From: Weissella ceti
GTDB taxonomy: Bacteria; Bacillota; Bacilli; Lactobacillales; Lactobacillaceae
Assembly: GCF_018394055.1 (NCBI RefSeq)
Contig: NZ_CP074441.1
Location: 744,001 to 808,000 of the forward strand
Direction: 5' to 3'
Length of the DNA: 64,000 bases
Within the stretch, counting starts at the first letter, position 1. Every line of letters starts with the position of its first letter. Of the stretch, positions 23,729 to 33,348 are shown piece by piece. The notes under the pieces are model-generated. The model was given only the letters and a program-made list of their open reading frames with translations, was not told where the DNA came from and searched no databases. A program made the position numbers and the translations under genes.

Positions 23729-24793
23729 ATGACGATACTCAAAAGAAACGATAAATATCAAGTTAGAATTAACTACACTGTTAAAGGCGAGTATAAACGA
23801 CACACCAAGTCATTTAAAACAAAATCAGAAGCACGAGTTTACGAAGCGGAAAAGTTAGCGGAACTATCTAAAAACGAGTTCGACACCACTGGTGATATGA
23901 TGTTTATCGAGTTCTACGCCGAATGGCTCGACCAACATATCAAGAGCGGAATTAACTCTCGCACTATCGCAAGTCATGAAGTTGCGTTTAGATGGGCAGA
24001 ACGTTATCTATCCGAGTATAAATTAAAAGAGATCACTCGACCGGTATTGCAGAAGTATATAGACACCCTTTCAGAGACTCGTAAGACATCTACTGTCAAA
24101 CTGTTGTTAATCAACACCAACATGCCACTCAAAGAAGCGTTTCATGACGGCATCATTGCCAAAGACCCTACGTTTAGGCTTAAGTACAAGATTGAAAAAG
24201 ATAAGCCCGACAAAAACAAATTCTTGGAATTAGATGAGTTTAAGCGCCTGCTGTCTCTGCTAGAAAACAAGCAATTAGACTTGTACGATTTAGGTGTCTA
24301 TCTATCCGCTTTATCTGGTCTTCGCCTTGGAGAAGTCATGGCATTAACTTTTGATGATTTTGATCGTGATAATTACACAGTGTCTGTTACTAAGACACGC
24401 ACCCTAGTTCGTCCATTTACTAGCGCACCACCTAAAACTAAGAACTCCACTCGCGTTGTTTCTATACACCCTAAATTCTTCGACAAACTAAATGAGTACA
24501 TCGAAGAAACTGGTAACACAGATTTGTGGCACGATGTACTGGGCGAAAGTGTTACTAAACGTTTAGATAAGATTATTCGAGACAATGACTTTCAAAAGAT
24601 TACATTCCACGGTTTACGACACACTCACGCTAGTTATCTGATTAATTCAGGAATAGATACGGCGTATGTGAGTAAGCGATTAGGACACGCAGACATAGCG
24701 GTAACTCAAAAAGTATACTTCCATTTCTTTGAAACTAGAAACGCAGAAGAGGATGAAAAAGCTATGAACTTGTTCCGAATCAGTACCGAATAA
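23729..24793 (+). CDS. int: Prophage integrase (tyrosine recombinase)
   Basis: 354 residues. N-terminal arm-binding domain (NDKYQVRINYTVKGEYKRHT), core-binding helices, then the catalytic domain with R in SGLRLGEVMAL, HxxR in HGLRHTHASYL, the late histidine in LGHADIA and the tyrosine near VYFHFF. It carries out site-specific integration and excision. It lies at the right end of the prophage, next to the attachment site. Confidence 0.93.
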   Translation: MTILKRNDKYQVRINYTVKGEYKRHTKSFKTKSEARVYEAEKLAELSKNEFDTTGDMMFIEFYAEWLDQHIKSGINSRTIASHEVAFRWAERYLSEYKLKEITRPVLQKYIDTLSETRKTSTVKLLLINTNMPLKEAFHDGIIAKDPTFRLKYKIEKDKPDKNKFLELDEFKRLLSLLENKQLDLYDLGVYLSALSGLRLGEVMALTFDDFDRDNYTVSVTKTRTLVRPFTSAPPKTKNSTRVVSIHPKFFDKLNEYIEETGNTDLWHDVLGESVTKRLDKIIRDNDFQKITFHGLRHTHASYLINSGIDTAYVSKRLGHADIAVTQKVYFHFFETRNAEEDEKAMNLFRISTE

Positions 24794-24940
24794 CTTTAAA
24801 AAGCCCTCAAAAGTTCCGAATTAGTACCGAAAAATCGCATATTTTCGTTGAAATACGTTACTAATTATTACCCCTTGAAACAAAGAAAAACCGCTATATA
24901 TCAACGTTCAAAGCTGATACATAGCGGTTTTCATTATCTA
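24794..24940. other. Right prophage boundary and rlmL terminator
   Basis: The right attachment site should lie between the integrase stop and the 3' end of rlmL, but the left partner is outside the window and the core cannot be fixed. A direct repeat GTTCCGAATTAGTACCGAA-like pair (ACGAATTAG/CCGAATCAG) near 24778-24830 is suggestive only. AAACCGCTAT at 24889 pairs with ATAGCGGTTT at about 24923, a terminator for rlmL. Confidence 0.45.
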
Positions 24941-26071
24941 TTAGCGAATCTTCTTACCCCAGTATTGGTACAAGTCAACCTTCAAAGCACCGTTGTACAA
25001 CTTACGCTTCTTAGTTGCTTTTGCTCCAAATGCTGATTCGAATTCTTCATCTGAAGTCAAAATGTACTTAGACCATGTAGGCATATCTAGGTAGATATGT
25101 CCCATTTCTGAGTACAATTGGCGGGCAGCATCTTCGTCACCCAAACGTTCACCATATGGTGGGTTGGCAACTAGGACACCGTTAATCTTTTCAGTTGACC
25201 AGTCCTTGGCAGCTAGTTGCTTGAAGACGATATCTCCACCAACACCAGCAGCTTCGGCGTTCTTCTTCGCAATTTCAATCATTGAACCATCCACGTCAAA
25301 ACCAGCAATATCTAGTTCAACGTCAAAATCAATCATTGTACGTGCATCAGTCTTTAACTTCTTACCAATTGACTTATCAAACCAGTCCCATTGTGTGATT
25401 TCGAATTCACGGCTTAGACCAGGCGCAATGTTACGTCCAATCATAGCAGCTTCAATCGGAATAGTTCCTGATCCACAAGTTGGGTCAACAAATGGGTTGT
25501 CAGTAAACCAACGCGCCAATGACACCAAGGCCGCCGCCATTGTTTCCTTAAGTGGCGCTCCACCCTTTTCAGTACGGTATCCACGCTTAAATAGTGAATC
25601 ACCAGTTGAGTCTAGGGTAATCATGACGTGATCCTTGTCGATGGCTGTTTCCAAGATGAAACGGTTACCAGTTTCAGGCAAGTGTGTACGTGCATGGTAC
25701 GCTTCAGTCAAACGTGATGCAATCGCCTTCTTCGTGATCGCTTGAACTGTTGGTACTGAGTGCAGCTTTGAGTTCTTTGAACGCCCATTAACTGGGAATT
25801 CAGCATCGTATGGCAACAAGTCTTCCCACGGGAATTCTTCTGTTTGCACAAACAACTCATCAAATGTACGTGCATCAAATTCTGTCACCACAATCTTGAT
25901 ACGGTCTGCAGTACGCAACCATAGGTTGGCACGGTAGATATCTTCAACCGTTCCTTCAAAGAAAACACGTCCGTTTTCTGTTTGTGTTGCGTAACCCATG
26001 TCTTTTAGTTCTTTAGCTACAAGAGCTTCCAGACCGGCTCCCATTGTCGCCATCAACTTAAATGTTTGCAT
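24941..26071 (-). CDS. rlmL: 23S rRNA methyltransferase RlmL/YpsC-type
   Basis: 376 residues from the ATG at 26071 behind ATAGGAGACATC; the longer frame would run through the RNase P gene. N-terminal THUMP domain, then a Rossmann methyltransferase with FVDPTCGSGTIPIEAAMIGRN (SAM site) and catalytic VANPPYGERLG. It is the YpsC-type single-domain enzyme that methylates guanine in 23S rRNA. Synteny with rnpB and gpsB is conserved in Bacilli. Confidence 0.9.
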   Translation of the reverse strand: MQTFKLMATMGAGLEALVAKELKDMGYATQTENGRVFFEGTVEDIYRANLWLRTADRIKIVVTEFDARTFDELFVQTEEFPWEDLLPYDAEFPVNGRSKNSKLHSVPTVQAITKKAIASRLTEAYHARTHLPETGNRFILETAIDKDHVMITLDSTGDSLFKRGYRTEKGGAPLKETMAAALVSLARWFTDNPFVDPTCGSGTIPIEAAMIGRNIAPGLSREFEITQWDWFDKSIGKKLKTDARTMIDFDVELDIAGFDVDGSMIEIAKKNAEAAGVGGDIVFKQLAAKDWSTEKINGVLVANPPYGERLGDEDAARQLYSEMGHIYLDMPTWSKYILTSDEEFESAFGAKATKKRKLYNGALKVDLYQYWGKKIR

Positions 26072-26120
26072 GATGTCTCCTATTCTATATACTCGATGTT
26101 TAATCGTTTTTTTGAAAAAT

Positions 26121-26149
26121 AAAAACCGGCGCCACAAAGGACGCCGGCT
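26121..26149 (-). terminator. Terminator downstream of RNase P RNA
   Basis: CCGGCG pairs with CGCCGG, and on the minus strand the stem is followed by TTTTTATTTTTC. It separates rnpB from rlmL. Confidence 0.75.
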
Positions 26150-26154
26150 GCCTG

Positions 26155-26542
26155 ATGCGTTAGCTGTAAGCCATGTTTTGTTCTGCAAATAATGTGGCAG
26201 ACTATTTACAGTGGTAATCATCTATCTCAGACATTACTGTCTCCCCGACCATCACTTCAATTCGCTAGGTCAAGCGCCCCTACCAAAGTTTGGGTTGCCC
26301 GCTCGAGGGGTTTACCGCGTTCCACCCAATCAATTTCTTGATTGGTTCGTCACTGTGGCACTTTCACAACTATTAAACCATAGGCAAGCCGTTAGGTTGT
26401 TCGTTGGCCGTCAACTTTTACAAGCTGCCTAGCCTTATTTTTTCAGCTAGCACGAACACTACTGACATCACAGTCAGTGCGAGCATGGACTTTCCTCATG
26501 CTGCTTAAAGCAACACGCAATTACCCACCAACACATCAATGA
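26155..26542 (-). ncRNA. rnpB: RNase P RNA (class B)
   Basis: The minus strand contains the universal RNase P core: GAGGAAAGTCCATGCTCGCA near the 5' end, AGACAGTAATGTCTGAGATA near the 3' half, and CAGAACAAAACATGGCTTAC at the end. The location between gpsB and ypsC/rlmL is typical for Bacilli. A TATAAT box lies just upstream at about 26550. The RNA processes tRNA 5' ends with RnpA. End positions are approximate. Confidence 0.92.
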
Positions 26543-26557
26543 ATCTTATTATACACT

Positions 26558-26977
26558 TTAATTTAAGGTTTTAGTAGTGTCTTCTGAAACAATTTTTGTA
26601 ACTGGTGCTGAAGCATCAGTATTTTTCGTTGATTCAGATGAAACCCCGAACACACGACGTTCCAAATTAGATAGACGCTTCAAAATGTCCATGTTAGTGT
26701 TAGCAGCAACTGTCGGTTGTGCAACCTTAGTAGGTGCTGCTGGTGTTGGTTCTGCCATTTGTGCTGCAGATAGTTGCTTAGTCAATTCTGCAACTTGGCT
26801 CTTCAAACTAGCATTTTGAGCTTCAAGTTGATCCATATTGTTTTGGAATGCTTGATAGTCTGCCATGATTTCATCCAAAAATGAATCAACATCAGCCATT
26901 TCGTACCCAGTTCCAATACGTGTCTTTTTAAAATCTTTACGTAAAATTTGTTCACGTGTGTGCAATACATTTTCCAT
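26558..26977 (-). CDS. gpsB: Cell division protein GpsB
   Basis: 139 residues from the ATG at 26977 behind GAAGGAGAACTTCCG; the extra upstream codons lack a site. N-terminal DivIVA-like domain (TREQILRKDFKKTRIGTGYEMADVD), a coiled coil, a proline/alanine linker, then the C-terminal helix ILKRLSNLERRVFG that forms the trimer. GpsB links wall synthesis with division and guides class A PBPs; a pbp1A gene lies close by. Confidence 0.93.
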   Translation of the reverse strand: MENVLHTREQILRKDFKKTRIGTGYEMADVDSFLDEIMADYQAFQNNMDQLEAQNASLKSQVAELTKQLSAAQMAEPTPAAPTKVAQPTVAANTNMDILKRLSNLERRVFGVSSESTKNTDASAPVTKIVSEDTTKTLN

Positions 26978-27068
26978 CGGAAGTTCTCCTTCTATCTCAT
27001 ACCATACTCGTACTCTCATTCTAGCAGATTACCCTTTAAAACCAAAGGATATCAGTTAAAAAAGTACC

Positions 27069-27626
27069 TTAATATAGCGTGTTTTCTTGGTATTCAGTTG
27101 CATAATCTTGAAGTCGTTCAAAGTCGATATATCTAATTGAATAATCAACCAGTTCTTGATATTTTTTTGCAGCCCATACGTCATAACGTACACTTGCATT
27201 TTCTGCAACATCATCGTAAAAAATAACCGCCTTGTCCGTATGTTCTAACATGAACCTTTGATATTGCTTTAATTGCGTTGGATTTGTATATTTTTCTTGT
27301 GAAACACTTTGCGTAAAATCCACTTGTGTTTTCAAGGTTGATAATTTAGTCTGACGTTCTTCTTTCCAATTGGCACCGAAATCCGTAAAAGGTGTCATTA
27401 AGGCAATCTGAAACTCAGGGTATTCAGCTTTTAGTTCTAACCCAACTTCGATAGCCCAGGTTTCAATACCTGATTGTCCACCAACAATCAGCCAATTTAA
27501 CCCGTTCTCAAGTTCATTTTGTAAAACTTTTCGTAAGGCATACTTGATTACCGTGACCTTAGGATCTTTCTCTTTAAAAATCCCTAATTCATGTTGGCGA
27601 AATCCTGTAATCCACAATCGATCCAT
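27069..27626 (-). CDS. ypsA: YpsA-like SLOG-domain protein (DUF1273)
   Basis: About 185 residues from the ATG at 27626 behind AAAAGGGGGC. Starts MDRLWITGFRQHELGIFKEK and contains LIVGGQSGIETWAIEVGL, the nucleotide-binding SLOG segment of the YpsA family. The family is thought to sense a nucleotide or ligand and affects cell division in some firmicutes. Placement next to gpsB matches B. subtilis. Confidence 0.88.
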   Translation of the reverse strand: MDRLWITGFRQHELGIFKEKDPKVTVIKYALRKVLQNELENGLNWLIVGGQSGIETWAIEVGLELKAEYPEFQIALMTPFTDFGANWKEERQTKLSTLKTQVDFTQSVSQEKYTNPTQLKQYQRFMLEHTDKAVIFYDDVAENASVRYDVWAAKKYQELVDYSIRYIDFERLQDYATEYQENTLY

Positions 27627-27814
27627 TGTTTTAGCCCCCTTTTCAGACATTTATCTGACCATCGTAACAAAAAATACAGTCGCTTTAAATGCCTATCTAT
27701 CAAAGATTATCACTTTTTCTTCGTTTTTCTTTGACATGTTTTCTCGCATTAAGTTAGGTAGTTATGGCGGTTATTTGATATAATTAACTAGTTATTAATT
27801 TTGGAGGCAATAAT

Positions 27815-28426
27815 ATGACATTCAATTATCCGAATGGGCAACCATACACTGGTCCTAAACGAACAGCGAAATCATCACTGTCATTAGGCACAAGTAATCG
27901 TGGGATGACTCTGGAAGGAGACATTAATGTTGCGAATCAGTATTACCTTGAAACTGGACGTGCAGTTATTCATAAGAAACCTACACCCATCCAAATCGTT
28001 AAGGTAAACTATCCTGAACGCGCTGCTGCTAAAATTACAGAAGCCTATTTTACCCAGGCCTCAACTACTGACTACAATGGCCTCTACTCCGGTCGGTACA
28101 TTGACTTTGATGCAAAAGAGACTGCTAATAAGCAATCATTTCCGTTAAAGAATGTACACGCCCATCAAGTTGCTCATTTACGTCAAATCCACACCCAACA
28201 TGGGTTGGCAGTTTTCATCATTCGTTTCACGGCTCGCCAAGAAACGTTTGTTATTCCCGCGACCCTATTATTCCAATATTGGGACAATCAAGAGAATGGT
28301 CGGAAATCTATTCCATATGATGCATTTGTTGAACATGGTGTTTTAGTAACACCTGGACTACAAATTCAGGCCCCCTATCTTGACGCAATTGATCAATTGT
28401 TAGCTAAAGGAGAACAAAATGGCTGA
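27815..28426 (+). CDS. recU: Holliday junction resolvase RecU
   Basis: 203 residues with the RecU core: GMTLEGDINVANQYYLETGR, the acidic nuclease positions in YSGRYIDFDAKETANKQSFP (D and E-x-K), and HAHQVAHLRQIHTQHGLAVF. It cuts four-way junctions in recombination and segregation. The pbp1A start lies inside its last codons, so the two are coupled, as in other Bacilli. Confidence 0.95.
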   Translation: MTFNYPNGQPYTGPKRTAKSSLSLGTSNRGMTLEGDINVANQYYLETGRAVIHKKPTPIQIVKVNYPERAAAKITEAYFTQASTTDYNGLYSGRYIDFDAKETANKQSFPLKNVHAHQVAHLRQIHTQHGLAVFIIRFTARQETFVIPATLLFQYWDNQENGRKSIPYDAFVEHGVLVTPGLQIQAPYLDAIDQLLAKGEQNG

Positions 28427-30686
28427 TGAACATTCACGCATGAAGCGTAATACACGAAAATCTTCCGCTTCCACGGCGAATAAGAAAAGTCAAAAGAAAA
28501 AGGCTCGCCAAGGTGGCAGCCGCCCGAAGCGTATTTTACGTAACACTTTATTGATTGGTTCTACCGTTGCTGTCATCGGAATGGCAGCTGGTGGTGCAAT
28601 GTTTACGTACTATGCGGCTACCGCGCCACAAATTACTGATGCTGCCCTACGTGGTACATCACAAACACAATTACTTGATAGTGAAGGACGCGTTTTCTAC
28701 ACAACAGGTAATCAAACTCGTCAAGTAGCCAAGACATCTGAACTTCCTAAGGAACTTCGTGATGCCGTTGTTGCTATTGAAGATCGTCGTTTCTACCAAC
28801 ACCACGGTGTTGATCCTCGACGTATCATTGGTGCCACATTTGCTAACATTATTGGGTCATCACTTGGTCTACAAGGTGGATCAACCTTGACGCAACAATT
28901 GGTCAAGTTGACAGTTTTCTCAACTGCAAGTGCTGATCAAACAATCAAGCGTAAAGCACAAGAAGCTTATCTAGCAACCAAGGTTGAAAAAGAATACAGT
29001 AAGAACGATATTCTAACCCTTTATATGAACAAAGTTTATATGGGTAATGGTGTATATGGTATGAAGACCGCTGCCAAGTACTACTATGGTAAAGCTGTCT
29101 CTGATTTAACACCTCCAGAAATTGCCTTGTTGGCCGGATTGCCTCAATCCCCTTCTGGTTATGATCCTTATACAAACCCTGAAGGGGCTACTAAGCGTCG
29201 TAATGATGTTTTGAGTGCCATGGCTACTTACGGAACGATTTCTGATAAGGAAGCTAAGGAATACATGAAGACGTCTGTTACTAAGGGATTGACTGATAGT
29301 CATCCTGAATCAGAAGCAAGTGTAGAAAATGCCAAAGTTTCTGATGCATACATTACTTCTACGCTTAATGAATTAACACGTCTTGGTTACGAGCCTGCCC
29401 GTGACGGACTAAAGGTAAAGACAAACTTGAATTCAAAGATTCAAGAGCGTGCCTACCAAATCACAAATGGTGAAGAAGCTGTCGCTTGGCCAAACGATGA
29501 CGTCCAAGTTGGTTTGACAGTTACTGATCCTAAGAACGGTGGCGTTTTGGCACAAATTGGTGGACGTAAGACGGATCACGTCTTCGGACTAAACCGTGCC
29601 ACACAACGTAGTCGATCAGCCGGATCAACAGCTAAGCCAATCGTGGATTACGGTCCAGCAATCGAATATCTAAACTGGCCTACTTACCGTGCGCTTGATG
29701 ATAAAAAGTACACATACCCAGGTACAGATGTTCCGGTTAATAACTGGGACAACAAGTTCGAAGGTCCAATGACAATGCGCGAAGCATTAGCCAAGTCACG
29801 TAACATCCCTGCCATCCAAACATTCGAAGAAGTTGGAACAGAGCGTTCTTCTAAGTTCTTGGAAGGTCTAGGAATTAACATTAAGCCAGCCGATATGATT
29901 GCCGGAAACGCAATTGGTATTGATATCTCATCAGAACAAGAAGCTGCGGCTTTCTCAGCTTTCAGTAATGGTGGACAATACTTCAAACCAACTTACGTTT
30001 CAAGCCTACAAGATCAAGCTGGTGTAACCAAAGACTTTACCCCTTCTGGAACAACTGCCATGACTTCAGCAACTGCTTTCATGACAAACAGTATGATGCA
30101 ATCAGTTATTTCTGATTCATATGCCAACATCGTCGCTACTTCAGCTTATGCACAAGCTGGTAAGACAGGTGTCGTTGGCTACGATACTGATATTCAAGTT
30201 CCAGACGGTGCTGCTTCTGATGCTTGGTTCACTGGATTCACTAAGTCTGCAACAATTTCCACTTGGGTTGGATATGATCAACCAAACGTTCCTGGTCATT
30301 ATCTAATGCGTGGTGAAGAACAATATCTACCATTACGTACGTACAGTGCATTGATGAACTACATCATGTCTGGCGAAGTATTGAAGGATACTGATGGCAC
30401 ACCTTGGGAAACACCAAACTCTGTTAACACAGTAACAAAGTATGGTAAGACGGAATACGAAGTTTCAGGCGCAACATTTAACGACCCTGGTCTTAACATT
30501 GGTGCTCCTGCTCCCTCACGTCCAAGTAAGAAGTCTTCTTCTGAAAAGTCATCAACCTCTTCAGAAGAAGAATCAAGTAGTTCATCTTCTGAAAAAAAAA
30601 CTAGCGTAACAGAATCTTCTTCTTCTGCTACTTCTCAAAGTGAACGCAAGGCTCGACGCCAAGCTGCATCTTCACAACCCGCTTAA
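28419..30686 (+). CDS. pbp1A: Class A penicillin-binding protein 1A
   Basis: 755 residues. Basic cytoplasmic tail, one transmembrane helix (about 41-65), a glycosyltransferase domain with EDRRFYQHHGVD (residues 121 on) and GGSTLTQQLVK, and a transpeptidase with SxxK in SAGSTAKPI, SRN, and KTG in AGKTGVVGY. The C-terminus is a low-complexity serine/glutamate tail. It polymerises and cross-links peptidoglycan; GpsB is its likely partner. Confidence 0.94.
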   Translation: MADEHSRMKRNTRKSSASTANKKSQKKKARQGGSRPKRILRNTLLIGSTVAVIGMAAGGAMFTYYAATAPQITDAALRGTSQTQLLDSEGRVFYTTGNQTRQVAKTSELPKELRDAVVAIEDRRFYQHHGVDPRRIIGATFANIIGSSLGLQGGSTLTQQLVKLTVFSTASADQTIKRKAQEAYLATKVEKEYSKNDILTLYMNKVYMGNGVYGMKTAAKYYYGKAVSDLTPPEIALLAGLPQSPSGYDPYTNPEGATKRRNDVLSAMATYGTISDKEAKEYMKTSVTKGLTDSHPESEASVENAKVSDAYITSTLNELTRLGYEPARDGLKVKTNLNSKIQERAYQITNGEEAVAWPNDDVQVGLTVTDPKNGGVLAQIGGRKTDHVFGLNRATQRSRSAGSTAKPIVDYGPAIEYLNWPTYRALDDKKYTYPGTDVPVNNWDNKFEGPMTMREALAKSRNIPAIQTFEEVGTERSSKFLEGLGINIKPADMIAGNAIGIDISSEQEAAAFSAFSNGGQYFKPTYVSSLQDQAGVTKDFTPSGTTAMTSATAFMTNSMMQSVISDSYANIVATSAYAQAGKTGVVGYDTDIQVPDGAASDAWFTGFTKSATISTWVGYDQPNVPGHYLMRGEEQYLPLRTYSALMNYIMSGEVLKDTDGTPWETPNSVNTVTKYGKTEYEVSGATFNDPGLNIGAPAPSRPSKKSSSEKSSTSSEEESSSSSSEKKTSVTESSSSATSQSERKARRQAASSQPA

Positions 30687-30701
30687 ACGAAGAACCTAAA
30701 A

Positions 30702-30737
30702 ACCGATCACCCTATTAGAGGATGATCGGTTTTTTGT
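30702..30737 (+). terminator. Terminator after pbp1A
   Basis: AACCGATCA and TGATCGGTT form a stem followed by TTTTTTG on the plus strand. Confidence 0.85.
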
Positions 30738-30800
30738 TTTGCTTTTTTATTTTTAACGCATAAAGTTATAACTCATACAATCACATACATGAATGAATAA

Positions 30801-30843
30801 TAAAAGACACCTTAGAGTACTTATGCAATCTAAGGCGTCTTTT
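30801..30843 (-). terminator. Terminator of the C39-like surface protein gene
   Basis: AAAAGAC, CCTTAGA and their complements TCTAAGG, GTCTTTT form a two-part stem just past the gene stop at 30859. A T run follows on the minus strand. Confidence 0.75.
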
Positions 30844-30858
30844 CATCACAAACTATTC

Positions 30859-33015
30859 TTAACGAATAACCATGTTCATTGAACGTGGTGCTTTATAACC
30901 CAATGTTTGTGTATTTGAATTTACATATTCCCATGTGTTTTGGTTCACCCAAAGAGTACGCTTTCCATAAGCATATGGATCCGCAATCAAGAAACTTCCA
31001 TTATTGTAACCAACAATAGACATAACGTGGAAAGAATGTGCTCCTGTTAGGCGCCATGAATAGTCCGCCCAGGTAACAATTGCGTTTCCGCGATTCAATT
31101 CACGAATAATGTCCTTCTTCTTGGCTCCCGTCAAATCGGCCGCTCCTGCATGCTTGTAGCTCTTAGCTAGCGCACTTGCAAAAATTGTTTCAGTAACTGC
31201 CCCACCATTTCCGAATGGGTTTCCGTAGAATCCCTTATGTGGACTTACTTTGTAGCCAGAACCAGTCTTCTTGTAAATTTCCTTCAATGAAGGCACATAA
31301 CGCCCCTTATGTGACAAGGCCATTTGCATTGAAGCCCCTTCACATCCTTGTGGTGCGCCTTGTTGTAGTTGTGAATAATACTTGTAATTCAACAATACTT
31401 CTGTTGCCTTACCATTCTTTCCAAAGTGATAACGTGTATTCTTAACCGTTTGCCACTTATTGGCTACACGCTTGAAATTATTATCGTAGTATTCAACATT
31501 ATTTCCAAATTGACGTAAGCCCTTAATGGCACGACCATTTGATCCTAGATAGTAAGCACTTTGAACCTTCTTATCCTTATCAATGACATAGTAAGCATTT
31601 CGCATTTGCTTATGTGTTGACCAGTTATAAGTTTCAATTTGTGTCTTTCCCTTACTATCCTTGTACTTACGGATTCCTTGGATGGCACGACCGTCCTTAC
31701 CTAAGTAATAGTTAGTAGGCGTCTTGGTTCCCTTATCGATCATGTAATAAGCATTTCGCATTTGCTTATGTGTTGACCAGTTATAAGTTTCGATTTGTGT
31801 CTTTCCCTTACTATCCTTGTACTTGCGGATTCCTTGGATGGCACGACCGTCCTTACCTAAGTAATAGTTAGTAGGTGTCTTGGTTCCCTTATCGATCATG
31901 TAGTAAGCATTTCGCATTTGCTTATGTGTTGACCAGTTATAAGTTTCAATTTGTGTCTTTCCCTTACTATCCTTGTACTTGCGGATCCCTTGGATCGCAC
32001 GACCATCATTACCTAAGTAATAGTTAGTAGGTGTCTTGGTTCCCTTATCAATCATGTAATAAGCATTTCGCATTTGCTTATGTGTTGACCAATTATAAGT
32101 TTCGATTTGTGTCTTTCCCTTACTATCTTTGTACTTACGAATTCCTTGGATAGCGCGACCATCTGCTCCTAGGTAGTAAGCACTTTCTGCCTTAGTATTT
32201 TTATTCAAAATATAGTAAGTATTGCGAAGTTGCTTATGCGTTTTTGCGTTATAAACTTCGATTTTATCCTTACCCTTGCTATCCTTAAACTTACGGACAC
32301 CTTGAATGGCATTACCATCCTTTAGATAGTACGTGCTATTTTTATCAAGATTAACATAGCCGTTTTTACGTTGAACAAAGTTGTTATCGTAGTATTGCTT
32401 GTTCTTGCCAACTGTTTGGAAGCCCTTCTTGGCTTTTCCGTCTGCACCAAACAAGTATGTCTTTCCGTTAATTGTTTGTTGTCCAGTTAGCTCCTTGCCA
32501 TTCTTAAAGTACTTATCCCCATGCCATCCATTCTTAACAACAGGCTTTTCAGCATCTTTTTCTGCATCACTGGTTGTCTTCTTAGGTGTTACTTTTTCAG
32601 CTGTCTTAACGACAGACTTCACTTCTGATTTTTTAACTGGCTTGTCTGCTTCAGCAACAGATTCTTTTTTCACTGCCTTAGTGTCGTTTTCTGGCTTTGA
32701 TGTTGATTCCAACTTACTATCTGATTTAAGCGTTGCTTTTGCATCAGTCTGGTCCAATGAAGCAGACTTTGAAATTCCCTCTTCGACGTTTTTCTTTTCA
32801 GGCGTCTTTGATGATACAGACTTAGTAGTTGTCTTAGTATCAATTTCTTTATTTGACTCTACTTTAACTGTTTGCGCCGCAATCGGTGCCTTACGTACGT
32901 TAATTTCAGCGGCTTCTACTGACACAGCTCCCATTGCTAATGCCCCTAGTCCCGCCAAGGCTGTAACCCAAATCTTACCTTGCTTATACATTTTAAAATG
33001 ACGTTTCTCGTTCAT
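30859..33015 (-). CDS. Secreted repeat protein with C39-like cysteine peptidase domain
   Basis: 718 residues from the ATG at 33015 (ribosome site AAGGGAGATTGGA). It has a KxYKxGKxW signal (KMYKQGKIW), then a lysine/serine-rich linker, cell-wall-binding-like YG repeats including four units of 52 residues (...TNYYLGKDGRAIQGIRKYKD...), and a C-terminal Peptidase_C39_2 domain with catalytic Cys in APQGCEGASMQ, His in AHSFHVMSIVGY and Asp in IADPYAYG. No LPXTG motif. It is probably secreted by the accessory Sec route and bound to the wall or glucan by the repeats. The target of the peptidase is unknown. Confidence 0.8.
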   Translation of the reverse strand: MNEKRHFKMYKQGKIWVTALAGLGALAMGAVSVEAAEINVRKAPIAAQTVKVESNKEIDTKTTTKSVSSKTPEKKNVEEGISKSASLDQTDAKATLKSDSKLESTSKPENDTKAVKKESVAEADKPVKKSEVKSVVKTAEKVTPKKTTSDAEKDAEKPVVKNGWHGDKYFKNGKELTGQQTINGKTYLFGADGKAKKGFQTVGKNKQYYDNNFVQRKNGYVNLDKNSTYYLKDGNAIQGVRKFKDSKGKDKIEVYNAKTHKQLRNTYYILNKNTKAESAYYLGADGRAIQGIRKYKDSKGKTQIETYNWSTHKQMRNAYYMIDKGTKTPTNYYLGNDGRAIQGIRKYKDSKGKTQIETYNWSTHKQMRNAYYMIDKGTKTPTNYYLGKDGRAIQGIRKYKDSKGKTQIETYNWSTHKQMRNAYYMIDKGTKTPTNYYLGKDGRAIQGIRKYKDSKGKTQIETYNWSTHKQMRNAYYVIDKDKKVQSAYYLGSNGRAIKGLRQFGNNVEYYDNNFKRVANKWQTVKNTRYHFGKNGKATEVLLNYKYYSQLQQGAPQGCEGASMQMALSHKGRYVPSLKEIYKKTGSGYKVSPHKGFYGNPFGNGGAVTETIFASALAKSYKHAGAADLTGAKKKDIIRELNRGNAIVTWADYSWRLTGAHSFHVMSIVGYNNGSFLIADPYAYGKRTLWVNQNTWEYVNSNTQTLGYKAPRSMNMVIR
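31590..32160 (-). repeat. Four near-identical 156-bp tandem repeats
   Basis: The marker GCATTTCGCATTTGCTTATG starts at 31595, 31751, 31907 and 32063, exactly 156 bases (52 codons) apart. Copies differ at few positions, mostly silent, so they are recent duplications or are kept alike by recombination. Copy number may vary between strains. Confidence 0.9.
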
Positions 33016-33348
33016 TTCCAATCTCCCTTTATATACCAAATCATATCTTACTCACGATACATAATTAAGATACCATTAAGTTTCAAAAAACACCATAATT
33101 ATATTTACAATATTTATTTGCATTTTAAAAAGAAGTAGATTAAATACAAACACACCTAAAACGTTAACAACCTTAAACAATTAAATAAATACAAAAACAT
33201 GCAACATGTAGTGAAAAAACGTTTGCACCCGCTAGATTTAAACAAAACAAAAAGACCAGTTGTCGGTATACCACCGATAACTGGTCTTACTAGCGCTAAT
33301 CAAACATACAATTCATCCAGACATACTTCCATAGTAACTTAGTTATAC
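33016..33348. other. Intergenic region between dnaD and the C39-like gene
   Basis: These 333 bases hold no gene. AAGACCAGTTGTCGG at 33251 pairs with CCGATAACTGGTCTT (to 33286), a strong, two-way terminator for dnaD. The rest is AT-rich leader for the surface gene; no certain promoter was recognised. Confidence 0.6.

Noticed and set aside
24778-24835. Repeat of CCGAAT-like words after the prophage integrase as the att core
   Set aside because: Both copies lie on the same side and the left end of the prophage is outside the window, so the core cannot be assigned.
24941-26221. Longer rlmL starting at 26221
   Set aside because: The extension lies inside the RNase P RNA and its terminator; the ATG at 26071 has a good ribosome site and the expected protein start.
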